The translations under genes and the position numbers were made by a program. A DNA stretch of 47,116 nucleotides from Marivirga sp. ANT-B6 (GTDB lineage: Bacteria; Bacteroidota; Bacteroidia; Cytophagales; Cyclobacteriaceae), in NCBI GenBank assembly GCA_001683905.1, contig LXQK01000017.1, positions 49,564 through 96,679 of the forward strand, written 5' to 3'. Of the stretch, positions 1-10,420 are shown one piece after another (positions within the stretch are counted from its first letter, which is position 1; every line of letters begins with the position of its first letter). A model generated the notes under the pieces. The model was not told where the DNA came from. It was given only the letters and a program-made list of their open reading frames with translations, and did not search any database.

Positions 1-117
1 CATGTTATCGAATATGGAGCTCCTTTTAGAGCAGATCGCCAAATGAAACCTCACCCGGCATACCTTGAACTATTAAAAAGACTTGCAAAGGAATGCTTTG
101 AATGTTGTAAAAAATGA
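1..117 (+). CDS. 3' end of a truncated CDS of unknown function (…HVIEYGAPFRADRQMKPHPAYLELLKRLAKECFECCKK*)
   Basis: Open frame 1 from the window edge to TGA at 115-117; no family recognised. Confidence 0.45.
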   Translation, partial: HVIEYGAPFRADRQMKPHPAYLELLKRLAKECFECCKK

Positions 118-260
118 TCCAGAAACTTCAAAATTTACATCTGACTGAGGAGCACTAATCTCTTGTAACCAACGGATTTAATCTTGAAGTCATCTATTGG
201 ACGAAAAGGTTCGTTATCAATTATTCAAAATCTGAGTTCGACTATCAGAAACCGGCACCC

Positions 261-337
261 CAAGCCCAGCGGGCTTGAATCCGAATAGCCCGTGATAACG
301 GGCGATGCATTAAATTACACCCCCAACCACGGGGTGT
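261..337. repeat. Cluster of three GC-rich hairpins, REP-like
   Basis: CAAGCCC-AGC-GGGCTTG (261-277); GCCCGT-GATA-ACGGGC (288-303); ACACCCC-CAACCAC-GGGGTGT (317-337), all perfect stems in otherwise AT-rich noncoding DNA just 3' of a transposase remnant. Confidence 0.6.
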
Positions 338-352
338 TTGAACAAGGCATTA

Positions 353-562
353 TTACAGATATTTCTCCTCGAATTAAATATTGTGTTCTTTCAATAAATG
401 CATATATTCCTTTTCCTTCCTGTAAGATATTTTTCGATGATGTACTTCTCGATTCTATATATGTTCAATCAATAGGACTTTTTCTCTTACGCCATATGTA
501 AAAGCACCATAGCCATCTTGCCACCCTTTAAATTTTGGAAATAAATCAATGTCAGCCTTTGA
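353..562 (-). pseudogene. Decayed C-terminal remnant of an IS200-like / REP-associated tyrosine transposase (RAYT)
   Basis: Minus-strand reading in one frame: SKADIDLFPKFKGWQDGYGAFTYGVREKVLLIEHI*NREVHHRKISYRKEKEYMHLLKEHNI*FEEKYL*. It resembles the FxGWQDGYGAF…IxNQ…HHRK…EEY…LLKEHNIxFEEKYL tail of this family; two internal stops. Confidence 0.7.
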
Positions 563-639
563 AAGTGATTATTGATATTTAAAGATGAACAAAAATTCGT
601 TGATGGCGCTTTTATCAGGAATGATGAAACAAAATTTTT

Positions 640-2016
640 ATGGAAGAAACTTCTTTAGCGCAAATCAGATCAATTTTAAACGAGCAACGAATCTTTTTTG
701 GTACAAATCAAACAAAGGCTACAGATTTTAGGCTTTTGGCACTAAAAAAGCTTAAACAAGCTATAGGAAAGTTTGAAAAACAGCTTACTGATGCGCTTTG
801 GAAAGATCTGCGGAAGTCGTATGAAGAAGCTTACCTGACAGAAATTAGTATTGTAAACCAGGAACTTGATTATCATATAAAGCATCTGAAAAAGTGGGCC
901 AAGCCTACGAAAGTATCTACCCCTGCCCACCTACTGCCCTCCAGCAGCAGGATCATACACGAACCTCTCGGTGTCGCACTCATTATTGCCCCATGGAATT
1001 ACCCCTTTCAACTGCTTATCAACCCATTAGTAGGTGCTATTTCGGCAGGATGCTGTGCTATTTTAAAACCATCTCCCGATACGCCTCATGTGGCCAAGGT
1101 GCTGGAAGCTATTATTCGTGATACTTTTCAGGAAAACCACGTACATGTTGTGCAGGGAGGGCGCGAGACCAATGAAATATTGCTGAAGCAAAAATTTGAC
1201 CTTATTTTCTTTACGGGAAGCTCAGCTGTGGGCAAGGTGGTCATGAAAGCCGCTGCCGAGCATCTGACGCCTGTAGTTTTGGAGCTTGGCGGAAAAAGCC
1301 CTTGTATCGTCGACGAAAGTGCTGACCTGGAGGTGGCTGCCAGACGCATCATCTGGGGCAAAACCATCAATGCGGGACAAACGTGTATAGCACCCGACTA
1401 TCTTTTTGTACATGAAGCCATTAAAGAGGATCTTATATCGAAAATGGAGGAAGCTATTGAATCGATGTTCGGAGAAAATGTGCAAGAAAGTAAATACTAT
1501 CCAAGGATTGTACATGAAAAAGCTTTCGATCGACTGACGAACTTGATGCAGGAAGGGAGGGTTAGATTAGGCGGCATAACAAACGCAGAAGACCTGTATA
1601 TTTCTCCGACTGTTATCGACCAGGTGCAGCCTGATCATAAGCTTATGCAGGAAGAGATTTTTGGCCCAATCCTTCCTATCATCACTTTTGTACGGGTAGA
1701 GGAAGCAACGGCTTTTATCAATGCCCAACCTAAACCCCTGGCGTTGTATTACTTTGGTGATGACGAAAAAGGAGAAGCGATTTTATCAAAAACAACTTCT
1801 GGAGGCGGCTGCATCAATGATGCGCTGATGCACATCTCAAACCATAACCTGCCCTTTGGAGGTGTCGGAAATAGCGGCATAGGCAAATACCACGGCAAAG
1901 AAAGCTTTCTAGCCTTCAGCAACCAGAGAGCTATTGTAAAAACACCCACCCTTATAGATCTACCATTTAAATATGCGCCATTTAAATATTTTACTTTTGT
2001 AAAAAAAATACTGTAA
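640..2016 (+). CDS. Aldehyde dehydrogenase, class 3 / fatty-aldehyde type
   Basis: APWNYPFQL, FTGSSAVGK, LELGGKSPCIV and catalytic Cys in NAGQTCIAPDY; 458 aa as in ALDH3. Confidence 0.9.
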   Translation: MEETSLAQIRSILNEQRIFFGTNQTKATDFRLLALKKLKQAIGKFEKQLTDALWKDLRKSYEEAYLTEISIVNQELDYHIKHLKKWAKPTKVSTPAHLLPSSSRIIHEPLGVALIIAPWNYPFQLLINPLVGAISAGCCAILKPSPDTPHVAKVLEAIIRDTFQENHVHVVQGGRETNEILLKQKFDLIFFTGSSAVGKVVMKAAAEHLTPVVLELGGKSPCIVDESADLEVAARRIIWGKTINAGQTCIAPDYLFVHEAIKEDLISKMEEAIESMFGENVQESKYYPRIVHEKAFDRLTNLMQEGRVRLGGITNAEDLYISPTVIDQVQPDHKLMQEEIFGPILPIITFVRVEEATAFINAQPKPLALYYFGDDEKGEAILSKTTSGGGCINDALMHISNHNLPFGGVGNSGIGKYHGKESFLAFSNQRAIVKTPTLIDLPFKYAPFKYFTFVKKIL

Positions 2017-2025
2017 ATTATCACC

Positions 2026-3072
2026 ATGAAAGATCTAAAATATCTACTGGCTTATTTGATTCCACTTTCCGGAGGGTTGGCGCTGGCTTATCAAGGTGTT
2101 TGGTCTTGGGCAACATTGATATTAGCCTTTATTATTATTCCCATCATCGATACATTTCTGCCCGGTACTACCCAAAATGTTCCTGAAGAAATGGAAGAGA
2201 GCCGTGCTAAGAACGTCTTCTTTGATGTTCTGCTGCTGGCGTGTGCTCCTATCTGTTTTGCACTCACATTTTTTTATTTGTATACGTTAAAAACCACCGT
2301 ACTTACCACTTTCGAGTTAGCTGGTCTAACAATGAGTATCGGCATTGTTTTGGGCGCTACAGGCATCAACGTAGCCCATGAACTAGGACATCGCCCGGGG
2401 AGATTGGAACAATCTTTTGCTAAAAGCATTTTGCTTTTGGTCCTCTATCAGCATTTTTTTATCGAACATAACAGGGGACATCATAAATACGTTTCCACAG
2501 ATGCTGATCCTGCCACAGCCAGAAAAAATGAAATGATTTATCAGTTCATTTTTCGGTCTGTTATTGGCCAATATATGGGTGCATGGAAGCTTGAAAAAAT
2601 TCGATTACAGCGTAGTGGTGATACAATATTGAGCTGGAAAAATGAAATGGTTCGGTTCTCGGTGTATCAAATGAGCTACCTTTTAGTTATAGCGGCTGCT
2701 TTCGGCATACAGTTGATACCATTTGCTATTGCCATTGCCGTAGTAGGGGTATTGCTCTTGGAAATCATCAATTATATAGAGCACTATGGCTTGAAAAGAG
2801 ATATACTGCCTTCCGGCCGTCCGGAACGTGTATTACCCAAACATTCATGGAACAGCAATCAGGATGTTGGTCGCATCATGTTGTTTGAGCTTACACGGCA
2901 CAGCGACCACCATTTTAAGGCATCAAGAAAATATCAGATTTTACGGCATATGGACGAAAGCCCCCAGCTGCCTACCGGCTATCCGGGCAGTATGCTGATG
3001 ACGCTAATCCCCCCCCTTTGGTTTGCTGTGATGAATAAGCGTCTGGAGAAGAGGGAACTAACCAGACATTAA
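2026..3072 (+). CDS. alkB: Alkane 1-monooxygenase (AlkB family membrane di-iron hydroxylase)
   Basis: Histidine boxes HELGHR, EHNRGHH, LTRHSDHH plus NYIEHYGL; several TM segments; 9 nt after ALDH stop. Confidence 0.88.
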   Translation: MKDLKYLLAYLIPLSGGLALAYQGVWSWATLILAFIIIPIIDTFLPGTTQNVPEEMEESRAKNVFFDVLLLACAPICFALTFFYLYTLKTTVLTTFELAGLTMSIGIVLGATGINVAHELGHRPGRLEQSFAKSILLLVLYQHFFIEHNRGHHKYVSTDADPATARKNEMIYQFIFRSVIGQYMGAWKLEKIRLQRSGDTILSWKNEMVRFSVYQMSYLLVIAAAFGIQLIPFAIAIAVVGVLLLEIINYIEHYGLKRDILPSGRPERVLPKHSWNSNQDVGRIMLFELTRHSDHHFKASRKYQILRHMDESPQLPTGYPGSMLMTLIPPLWFAVMNKRLEKRELTRH

Positions 3073-3125
3073 ATTTAGGGGAGCAAATATGAGAGAGGGT
3101 ATATGGGCAATTCGTAAAAACGGAC

Positions 3126-4559
3126 TTATACCGCCTTCATTTTCATCTTCTTCTTCAATTCATCCATAGAGGACCTGAATCGGGAGTCAGTTTCCATCAT
3201 ATCGTTGACAGATTGCACAGCATGAATAACGGTGCTATGATCGCGGCCACCAAAATGATAACCAATAGATTTTAAGGAATGATTGGTGTACTCTTTGGCA
3301 AAATACATAGCCGTCTGGCGGGCGATCACGATTTCCTTTTTCCGGGTCTTGGCTTTCATGTCGTCGGTAGAAATCTTAAAATACTCCGAGATGGTTTTTT
3401 GAATAAAGTCCATGCCTACTTCGGTTTCGATGTCGTGGACGATATTTTTTAAAGTTTGTTTGGCGAGTTCAAGGTCAATCTCTCTCCTGTTCAATGATGC
3501 ATGTGCAATTAAAGAAATAAGCACACCCTCCAGCTCACGGATATTTGTATCAACAGAATAGGCCAAATATTCCACCACCTCTTCAGGAATTGTAATGCCA
3601 TCAGACTCCATTTTTCTTAGGATGATAGCAATCCGGGTCTCGAAGTCAGGCTGTTGCAGATCGGCAGATAATCCCCACTTGAAACGGGAAAGCAACCTCT
3701 CCTGCAGCCCCTTTAAATCACGTGGAGGGCAATCACTCGTCATAATGATCTGCTTACCCGACTGGTGGAGATGGTTAAAAATATGGAAGAATATCTCCTG
3801 GGTTTTTTCCTTTCCCGAAAGAAATTGTACGTCATCGATAATCAGGATATCTACTTGCAGATAAAAGTTGGTAAACTCCTGGACATTATTATTTTTTAGT
3901 GCCTCGATAAATTGGTTCGTAAATTTTTCTGACGAGACATACAAAACAAATTTGTCGCGCAGCGTTTGCTTGATCTCATTGCCAATCGCCTGTACCAGAT
4001 GGGTTTTCCCGAGCCCTACAGGCCCATAGATCATTAATGGATTAAAGGATGTAATTCCCGGCTTACTTGCAACAGCAAAACCCGCAGAACGCGCCAGTCG
4101 GTTGCAATCTCCTTCAATATACGATTCGAAAGTATATTGCTGGTTAAGATGGGAGGTCTGGTAAAGATTGTCAATTGATTTTAGCGCAAAAGGACTTTTA
4201 TAATCATTATAGTTACTATTGCTGAAATTCGAGTTGTGCCCGTTATTTCTATTATTCGAATGGGTTGGGATATTGATGGTATAAGGCTTATTCTGCTCAT
4301 TTCCTTTATCTACGATAATGGAATACTCAAGCCTCCCTTCCTTTCCTAACTCTGAATCGATAGCTCTTCGTAACAGGGTAACATAATGCTCCTCCAGCCA
4401 CTCATAAAAAAATTGGCTTGGCACCTGTATAGTAAGTACAGCGTTGTCCAGTCTAATGGGAACAATTGGTGAAAACCAGGTCTTATAACTTTGGTCACCG
4501 ACTTGCTCCCTAATCATCTGAAGACAATTATTCCATACTGATACACAGTCAGATTGCAT
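3126..4559 (-). CDS. dnaA: Chromosomal replication initiator DnaA
   Basis: GPVGLGKTHLVQAIGN Walker A, LIIDDVQFLSGKEKTQ Walker B, GGRDHSTVIHAV DnaA-box binding signature. Confidence 0.98.
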   Translation of the reverse strand: MQSDCVSVWNNCLQMIREQVGDQSYKTWFSPIVPIRLDNAVLTIQVPSQFFYEWLEEHYVTLLRRAIDSELGKEGRLEYSIIVDKGNEQNKPYTINIPTHSNNRNNGHNSNFSNSNYNDYKSPFALKSIDNLYQTSHLNQQYTFESYIEGDCNRLARSAGFAVASKPGITSFNPLMIYGPVGLGKTHLVQAIGNEIKQTLRDKFVLYVSSEKFTNQFIEALKNNNVQEFTNFYLQVDILIIDDVQFLSGKEKTQEIFFHIFNHLHQSGKQIIMTSDCPPRDLKGLQERLLSRFKWGLSADLQQPDFETRIAIILRKMESDGITIPEEVVEYLAYSVDTNIRELEGVLISLIAHASLNRREIDLELAKQTLKNIVHDIETEVGMDFIQKTISEYFKISTDDMKAKTRKKEIVIARQTAMYFAKEYTNHSLKSIGYHFGGRDHSTVIHAVQSVNDMMETDSRFRSSMDELKKKMKMKAV

Positions 4560-4656
4560 GTTGGAAATTTAAGGATTAATTCTTTCCCTAATTTTTCAGG
4601 GGGAAACAAAAATGGTAAAAAAATAAGTAACAAAAAAATGTGAATTCGCTTGACAT

Positions 4657-5571
4657 TTAAAATATGCCGGTAAGGGAAGATTGCTCTATCCTCTTCCTAT
4701 TTTTTCTTTCAAAAATACAATCTATTCTTCCTAAATTAATGCCACCGAATCCAACTTGGTTGATATATACCACATGGCCATCTGGCGACAAAAGCTGCTC
4801 AGGTTGTTCTAAAAAGGTGTGGGTATGGCCACCAATAATCAAATCTATTCCGTTTACATTCTTCGCAAGCACCTGATCAGAAACCTTATTGGATTGGTAT
4901 TTAAAGCCCAAATGCGATAAGCATACAACAAAATGGCACCCATTTTCGCGAAGGGTCTTTACCATCTCCTGGGCTGTAGCTATCGGGTCCCGATACTTTG
5001 TCTTTCCAAAGTGCTTGTCAGCGACCAGCCCACTCAATTCAATCCCCAGGCCAAAAACACCGACTTTTATGCTACCTTTATCAAATATCTTATAGGGTTG
5101 AAAGGTGTCTTGGAGAATCGTCCCCTGAAAATCATAATTTGCTGTTAGAAAAGGGAATGATGCATGAGGCAATTGTCGGTGAAGTCCTTTTAAACCATTG
5201 TCGAAATCATGGTTGCCCAGGGTTGCTGCGTCGTAGCCCATGGCACTCATCAGCTTAAACTCCAGCTCACCACCATATAAATTGAAATATGGCGTTCCCT
5301 GAAAAATATCGCCAGCATCTAATAAAAGAACATGTTCCACATCTTCTCTAATCTTATCTATTACAGTAGCTCTTTTTGCCATGCCGCCCATGCCCCCATA
5401 TTTTTCATCGTCCTTTGGAAATGGGTCGATTCGCGAGTGCATGTCGTTGGTATGTAGTATCGTCAACTTTACAGGCTTGGTCGCTGCAAAAGATTCGAAA
5501 GGAAAGGAGGAAACACCCAATAGCGTAGTACCGAGTAGCGTCTTCTTTATAAAGCTGCGTCTGTCAGTCAT
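4657..5571 (-). CDS. Metallophosphatase, 5'-nucleotidase N-terminal-domain protein with Tat-like signal
   Basis: MTDRRSFIKKTLLG signal; LHTNDMHSRIDPF, DAGDIFQGTPYF, LGNHDFDNG, GGHTHT. Confidence 0.9.
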   Translation of the reverse strand: MTDRRSFIKKTLLGTTLLGVSSFPFESFAATKPVKLTILHTNDMHSRIDPFPKDDEKYGGMGGMAKRATVIDKIREDVEHVLLLDAGDIFQGTPYFNLYGGELEFKLMSAMGYDAATLGNHDFDNGLKGLHRQLPHASFPFLTANYDFQGTILQDTFQPYKIFDKGSIKVGVFGLGIELSGLVADKHFGKTKYRDPIATAQEMVKTLRENGCHFVVCLSHLGFKYQSNKVSDQVLAKNVNGIDLIIGGHTHTFLEQPEQLLSPDGHVVYINQVGFGGINLGRIDCIFERKNRKRIEQSSLTGIF

Positions 5572-5572
5572 A

Positions 5573-6319
5573 TCAATCTTTTAAAATCACCCTACCTTCT
5601 ATTTGGGCAACTACCTTTTCTTGCCTTGCCTCGAGGTCCCGTATTTTTTCAATAATTACATCCCGTTGCTTAAGTTCAAGTTGCGCAACCACTTCTCCTT
5701 CTGACAGAAAAAACAGATAATCACCTCCATTGGCCAGATAATCAGAAATGGCTATGTGATAATCCTTTTTCTCATCGAGGGGTTGCCCTCCTATCATTAT
5801 TTCTACAGCTATCCCATCCGCTACAACCACGCTCGAATTTGAAACGGCCAGTGTCTTATTTATTGCAAGATAGTCGAACAACTTTTTTACCGTTGTTCCT
5901 TTCAATCTAAGGATGTAAACCAGGTTTTCAAATGGCATTAATTCATAAATATCTCTAAGTTTTATTTCTCCTGCAGGAAGAGGAGCTCTGATGCCGCCAA
6001 TGGTGATTACGCCCATATCAATAGGAATTCCAGCATACTTTTCACCTTTCTCCTGTAACACATCAACGATAAAGTTTGCTAATGAAGACTCAACGGGACC
6101 TTTCTCCAACAGGCCTGTACTACGTCCCAGTACTTCTTTCATTTTCTCCTGAAGCTGTTCTCTATACGGCTCAATATAAGCGTTGACAGCACTGTCAGGT
6201 TCTGCGCGAGCACTAATCGGAATAAGTTCTGGGCTTAATGCTACAGGCTGTAGTACCCGGTGCCCACAAGAAGTGAATAATAATAATCCAATACATTGAA
6301 AAAGCAGCTTCTTATACAT
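5573..6319 (-). CDS. 5'-nucleotidase C-terminal-domain lipoprotein
   Basis: Lipobox-like LLLFTSC; NFIVDVLQEKG…ITIGGIRAPLPAGEI…DIYELMPFENL…YLANGGDYLFF. Confidence 0.85.
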   Translation of the reverse strand: MYKKLLFQCIGLLLFTSCGHRVLQPVALSPELIPISARAEPDSAVNAYIEPYREQLQEKMKEVLGRSTGLLEKGPVESSLANFIVDVLQEKGEKYAGIPIDMGVITIGGIRAPLPAGEIKLRDIYELMPFENLVYILRLKGTTVKKLFDYLAINKTLAVSNSSVVVADGIAVEIMIGGQPLDEKKDYHIAISDYLANGGDYLFFLSEGEVVAQLELKQRDVIIEKIRDLEARQEKVVAQIEGRVILKD

Positions 6320-6440
6320 CTTTTAAACCAGGTAATTCTCAAACTGCTAAAGTAATGAAAAGTGAATCTTCGGGGGCATTAATTCTGAAAAAGAAGCACA
6401 AAAATCTTAACTTTACCCAAAGTTACACTCATGAGATCGT

Positions 6441-8264
6441 ATGAAGCATTTAAGCGAAGGGAATAAATTATTTACTGATTTTGCTCCGGCAGACAAAAGG
6501 GCCTGGAAAGAAAAGGTATTGGTTGAATTAGATGGAAAGCCCTACGAAGACCTTTGCTGGAAAACCGATGAAGGCTTCGTAATAGAGCCTTATTTTGATA
6601 AAAAAGATAGTGATCGGGTAAAATATCTCAAAGCTTACCACCACGCACTACAGCCCGACCCATTGCCTGGCCAGGGTCCGCGCTATTGGACTAATACAGA
6701 ACAGATTATTGTGACATCGGAAGTGGAAGCTAATCAACAGGCGCTTGCAGCATTGCAATCAGGCGCTGACGGGCTTTTATTTCTGATTCCTACGAAAAAA
6801 AAGACGTTTAGCCTGGAGGTTTTGCTCAGGGATATTTTGCTTCAATATTGTGCCGTTTCCTTCAGGGTAACGGGTAGCCCCATTGCGTTATTGACCGCCT
6901 ACACCGCCTATTTAGCACAACAAGGTGGCGATAACGAAGCAATTCAGGGAACGATTTTCCAGTCTACCGCTGGTGATTACATGGTCACAAAAGATGCTGG
7001 TTTCTATACAAAACTCCTGAAAGCTAAGCCGGAGAGTAAACATTTTAAACCTATATCGATAGATTTTACTGATTTTCACCACCAGGGGGGGCATGCTGTT
7101 CAGGAAATAGCCTTTGGCCTGCATGCACTGGTTGCGATATTGGATGCTGCCGCCAAAGAAAGTATACAGCCTGCCGTAATCTTTGCCAACATCAGTTTGC
7201 AAGTAGCTGTAGGAACTGATTATTTTAAGGAAATAGCGAAGGTGAAAGTCATTCGGATATTGGTATACGAGCTTGCCAGGATTTACAATGTTACAGGCCT
7301 ACAACCAGAGGAAATACATATACACTGCTACACTTCTTTATGGAGTAAAACCAAATTAGCTACCAGTGTGAATATGCTACGAAATACAACGGAAGCCATG
7401 GCCGCGATCTTAGGTGGCTGCAATGCGTTAACGATTCTCCCTCATGATGTGCTTACGTCGCATCCGACGGCTTTTTCTACACGGATTGCCCGCAATATAT
7501 CTAATATCCTCCGTGAAGAATCGCACTTCAACCTGGTGGTGGACCCATCGGCTGGTTCCTATTATCTGGAGCAGCTAAGCGACCATCTGATTCGGGAAAG
7601 TTGGTTACTATTCCAGGCTGTGGAGGCGAAAGGTGAATTTGGACAGGCACAGGCATTCATACGACAACAATTGGAAGCGTCGAGAGCGAGCAAAGCAAAG
7701 AAGGTAGCTACACGACAAAAAGTAATGGTAGGCACCAGCGACTATATTCATCCTGAACCCCTTCCAGAAGCTTTTTCAGGAGGGGACGTCAAAGATCTTG
7801 CTTCCCATATTCCCTTTAGAAGACTTGCCAAACATATGGAGGCGCTACGCTTAAAGACAGCTACAAATGCCGGTAGAAATATACCCAAAGTACTTGCTTT
7901 GCCTTTATCTCGCCATAAGATGGCTGAAATAAGGATGAGCTTTACAGCCCCTTATTTCTTGTGTGGTGGTTTTGAAACAGAAAAGGGAATGTTTGATGAC
8001 GATGATGAAAAAGGAATTGGGCAGCTTCTATCAACCGATGCTGATATCATCGTTTTTTGTGGTAGCGATGAAGAATATGCTGAAAAGATCCCGATGCTTT
8101 TAAAGCAAATAAAAGATCCCGAAAAATGGATTCTCGCCATAGCGGGGAATCCCGAAAAGCCGGGTATAAGGCAAGATGCCATTCATCATTATATTTATGC
8201 AGGCTCTGATATAGTAGAAACCATTACTTCACTACAAAACAGATTGTTGACACAAAAAACATGA
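6441..8264 (+). CDS. mutA: Methylmalonyl-CoA mutase small (alpha/MutA) subunit
   Basis: MCM-like fold motifs ([27 protein letters not shown]); 4-bp overlap with the large subunit gene. Confidence 0.9.
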   Translation: MKHLSEGNKLFTDFAPADKRAWKEKVLVELDGKPYEDLCWKTDEGFVIEPYFDKKDSDRVKYLKAYHHALQPDPLPGQGPRYWTNTEQIIVTSEVEANQQALAALQSGADGLLFLIPTKKKTFSLEVLLRDILLQYCAVSFRVTGSPIALLTAYTAYLAQQGGDNEAIQGTIFQSTAGDYMVTKDAGFYTKLLKAKPESKHFKPISIDFTDFHHQGGHAVQEIAFGLHALVAILDAAAKESIQPAVIFANISLQVAVGTDYFKEIAKVKVIRILVYELARIYNVTGLQPEEIHIHCYTSLWSKTKLATSVNMLRNTTEAMAAILGGCNALTILPHDVLTSHPTAFSTRIARNISNILREESHFNLVVDPSAGSYYLEQLSDHLIRESWLLFQAVEAKGEFGQAQAFIRQQLEASRASKAKKVATRQKVMVGTSDYIHPEPLPEAFSGGDVKDLASHIPFRRLAKHMEALRLKTATNAGRNIPKVLALPLSRHKMAEIRMSFTAPYFLCGGFETEKGMFDDDDEKGIGQLLSTDADIIVFCGSDEEYAEKIPMLLKQIKDPEKWILAIAGNPEKPGIRQDAIHHYIYAGSDIVETITSLQNRLLTQKT

Positions 8265-10396
8265 GACCGGATTTTTCAAAAATAAAATACCAGGACATTA
8301 TCAACAGAAACTCATCTGTGCAAAAATCCGGGTTGGAGGAGGAGCAGATTACCGCTGAAGGGATTCCTGTAAAAGGGGCGTACCATCATGAAGATTTTAA
8401 GGCAATGGAACACGTCGATTTTGCTGCAGGAATACCCCCGTATTTGCGGGGGCCCTATAGTACGATGTATGTGACTAAGCCATGGACAATTCGGCAATAT
8501 GCAGGTTTTTCTACTGCTGAAGAATCAAATGCCTTTTATAGGCGAAATTTAGCCGGTGGTCAAAAAGGGCTTTCCGTTGCATTTGACCTCCCGACACACC
8601 GGGGTTACGACTCCGACCATCCGCGTGTAGTTGGCGATGTAGGCAAGGCTGGTGTGGCCATCGATTCTATTCTGGACATGAAACTACTTTTCGACAAGAT
8701 CCCTCTGGATAAAATGTCGGTTTCTATGACCATGAATGGTGCTGTCTTGCCGATCATGGCTTTCTATATCGTCACCGCAGAAGAGCAAGGTGTAAAACCA
8801 GAGCAGCTCAGCGGTACGATTCAAAATGATATTCTAAAAGAATTCATGGTGCGCAATACGTATATATATCCTCCGGCGCCATCAATGCGCATCATTGCGG
8901 ATATTTTTACCTATACATCCAGACATATGCCGAAATTCAACTCCATCAGTATCAGTGGGTATCATATGCAGGAAGCTGGTGCCACCGCGGATCTCGAGCT
9001 TGCCTATACCCTTGCCGATGGATTGGAGTATCTTCGCACAGGTATCGCAGCCGGGATTGATATTGATGATTTTGCCCCTCGCCTTTCGTTTTTCTGGGCC
9101 ATAGGCATGAACCACTTTATGGAAATCGCCAAAATGAGGGCAGGCAGATTACTTTGGGCAAAAATTGTCAGTGCCTTCAATCCAAAAAATAAAAAATCGC
9201 TTTCGTTGCGTGCTCATTGCCAGACGTCAGGGTGGAGCCTTACTGAACAGGACCCTTTTAATAATGTGAGCCGTACCTGTATTGAGGCCATTGCTGCAGC
9301 ATTGGGCCATACCCAGTCGTTACATACCAATGCGTTGGATGAAGCCATTGCTTTACCCACAGATTTTTCCGCCCGCATTGCTAGAAACACACAGCTGTAC
9401 CTACAGGAAGAAACCAATATTACCAAAGCGATCGATCCATGGGCAGGATCATATTACGTGGAATACCTTACCGAGTCGCTAGTTAAAAAGGCGTGGGCTC
9501 TTATAGAAGAAGTTGAGGAGATGGGGGGCATGGCCAAAGCCATAGAAGCAGGTCTTCCGAAGATGAGGATAGAGGAAGCAGCAGCAAAAAAACAAGCACG
9601 CATCGACGCTGGTAAAGATGTAATAGTGGGCGTTAATAAGTATAAGACTGACGATATATCGCCGTTAGAGCTGCTCGAAGTAGATAATTCTTCGGTCCGC
9701 CTTTCGCAGTTGAAACGACTGGAACAGCTAAAAGAAGAAAGGAATGCTGATGAGGTAGCGGCAGCCCTGTTACAGTTACAGCAGGCCGCCGCCAGTGGCA
9801 AAGGCAATTTATTGGAGCTAGCCATTGATGCCGCAAGAAAAAGAGCCACCTTAGGAGAAATATCAATAGCCATGGAAGAAAGTTTTGGACGACACAAGGC
9901 CACCATAAGATCTATATCAGGTGTGTATGCCGGGGAAGTAGCAGCCAACGAAAGCTTTCGGCAAGCGCTGGAACTTGCTGATACTTTTGCCCGGGTGGAA
10001 GGCCGCCGACCGCGCATCATGGTGGCAAAGATGGGCCAGGACGGTCACGACCGGGGCGCAAAAGTAATTGCGACAAGTTTTGCCGACCTGGGCTTTGATG
10101 TAGATATCGGCCCACTCTTCCAGACGCCTGAGGAAGTTGCCCAGCAGGCCATTGAAAACGATGTACATATCGTTGGGGCGTCGAGCCTTGCGGCGGGTCA
10201 CAAAACGTTGGTACCTCAGCTGATCGAGGCTTTAAAAGCACTTGGACGAGAAGATATAATGGTCGTGGCGGGAGGGGTGATACCACCCAAAGATTATGAT
10301 TTCCTTCATAAGGCTGGTGTTGCGGAGGTTTTTGGACCGGGCACAGTCATAGCTGAGGCAGCCAAAAAGATTCTGAATAAATTATTACAGGCATGA
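8261..10396 (+). CDS. mutB: Methylmalonyl-CoA mutase large subunit with B12-binding domain
   Basis: [35 protein letters not shown]12-binding [23 protein letters not shown]. Confidence 0.97.
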   Translation: MRPDFSKIKYQDIINRNSSVQKSGLEEEQITAEGIPVKGAYHHEDFKAMEHVDFAAGIPPYLRGPYSTMYVTKPWTIRQYAGFSTAEESNAFYRRNLAGGQKGLSVAFDLPTHRGYDSDHPRVVGDVGKAGVAIDSILDMKLLFDKIPLDKMSVSMTMNGAVLPIMAFYIVTAEEQGVKPEQLSGTIQNDILKEFMVRNTYIYPPAPSMRIIADIFTYTSRHMPKFNSISISGYHMQEAGATADLELAYTLADGLEYLRTGIAAGIDIDDFAPRLSFFWAIGMNHFMEIAKMRAGRLLWAKIVSAFNPKNKKSLSLRAHCQTSGWSLTEQDPFNNVSRTCIEAIAAALGHTQSLHTNALDEAIALPTDFSARIARNTQLYLQEETNITKAIDPWAGSYYVEYLTESLVKKAWALIEEVEEMGGMAKAIEAGLPKMRIEEAAAKKQARIDAGKDVIVGVNKYKTDDISPLELLEVDNSSVRLSQLKRLEQLKEERNADEVAAALLQLQQAAASGKGNLLELAIDAARKRATLGEISIAMEESFGRHKATIRSISGVYAGEVAANESFRQALELADTFARVEGRRPRIMVAKMGQDGHDRGAKVIATSFADLGFDVDIGPLFQTPEEVAQQAIENDVHIVGASSLAAGHKTLVPQLIEALKALGREDIMVVAGGVIPPKDYDFLHKAGVAEVFGPGTVIAEAAKKILNKLLQA

Positions 10397-10420
10397 GAAC
10401 TTTCGGGTGGAAAAGAATAA

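Noticed and set aside
292-501. 69-aa plus-strand ORF
   Set aside because: Overlaps the REP-like hairpins and runs antisense to the transposase remnant; no family resemblance.
4560-4656. Possible oriC next to dnaA
   Set aside because: No TTATNCACA boxes seen; only a weak TTTCCC/GGGAAA inverted repeat in AT-rich DNA.
9454-10020. 188-aa minus-strand ORF inside mutB
   Set aside because: Low-complexity Ser/Ala-rich translation antisense to a certain coding sequence; a codon-bias shadow.
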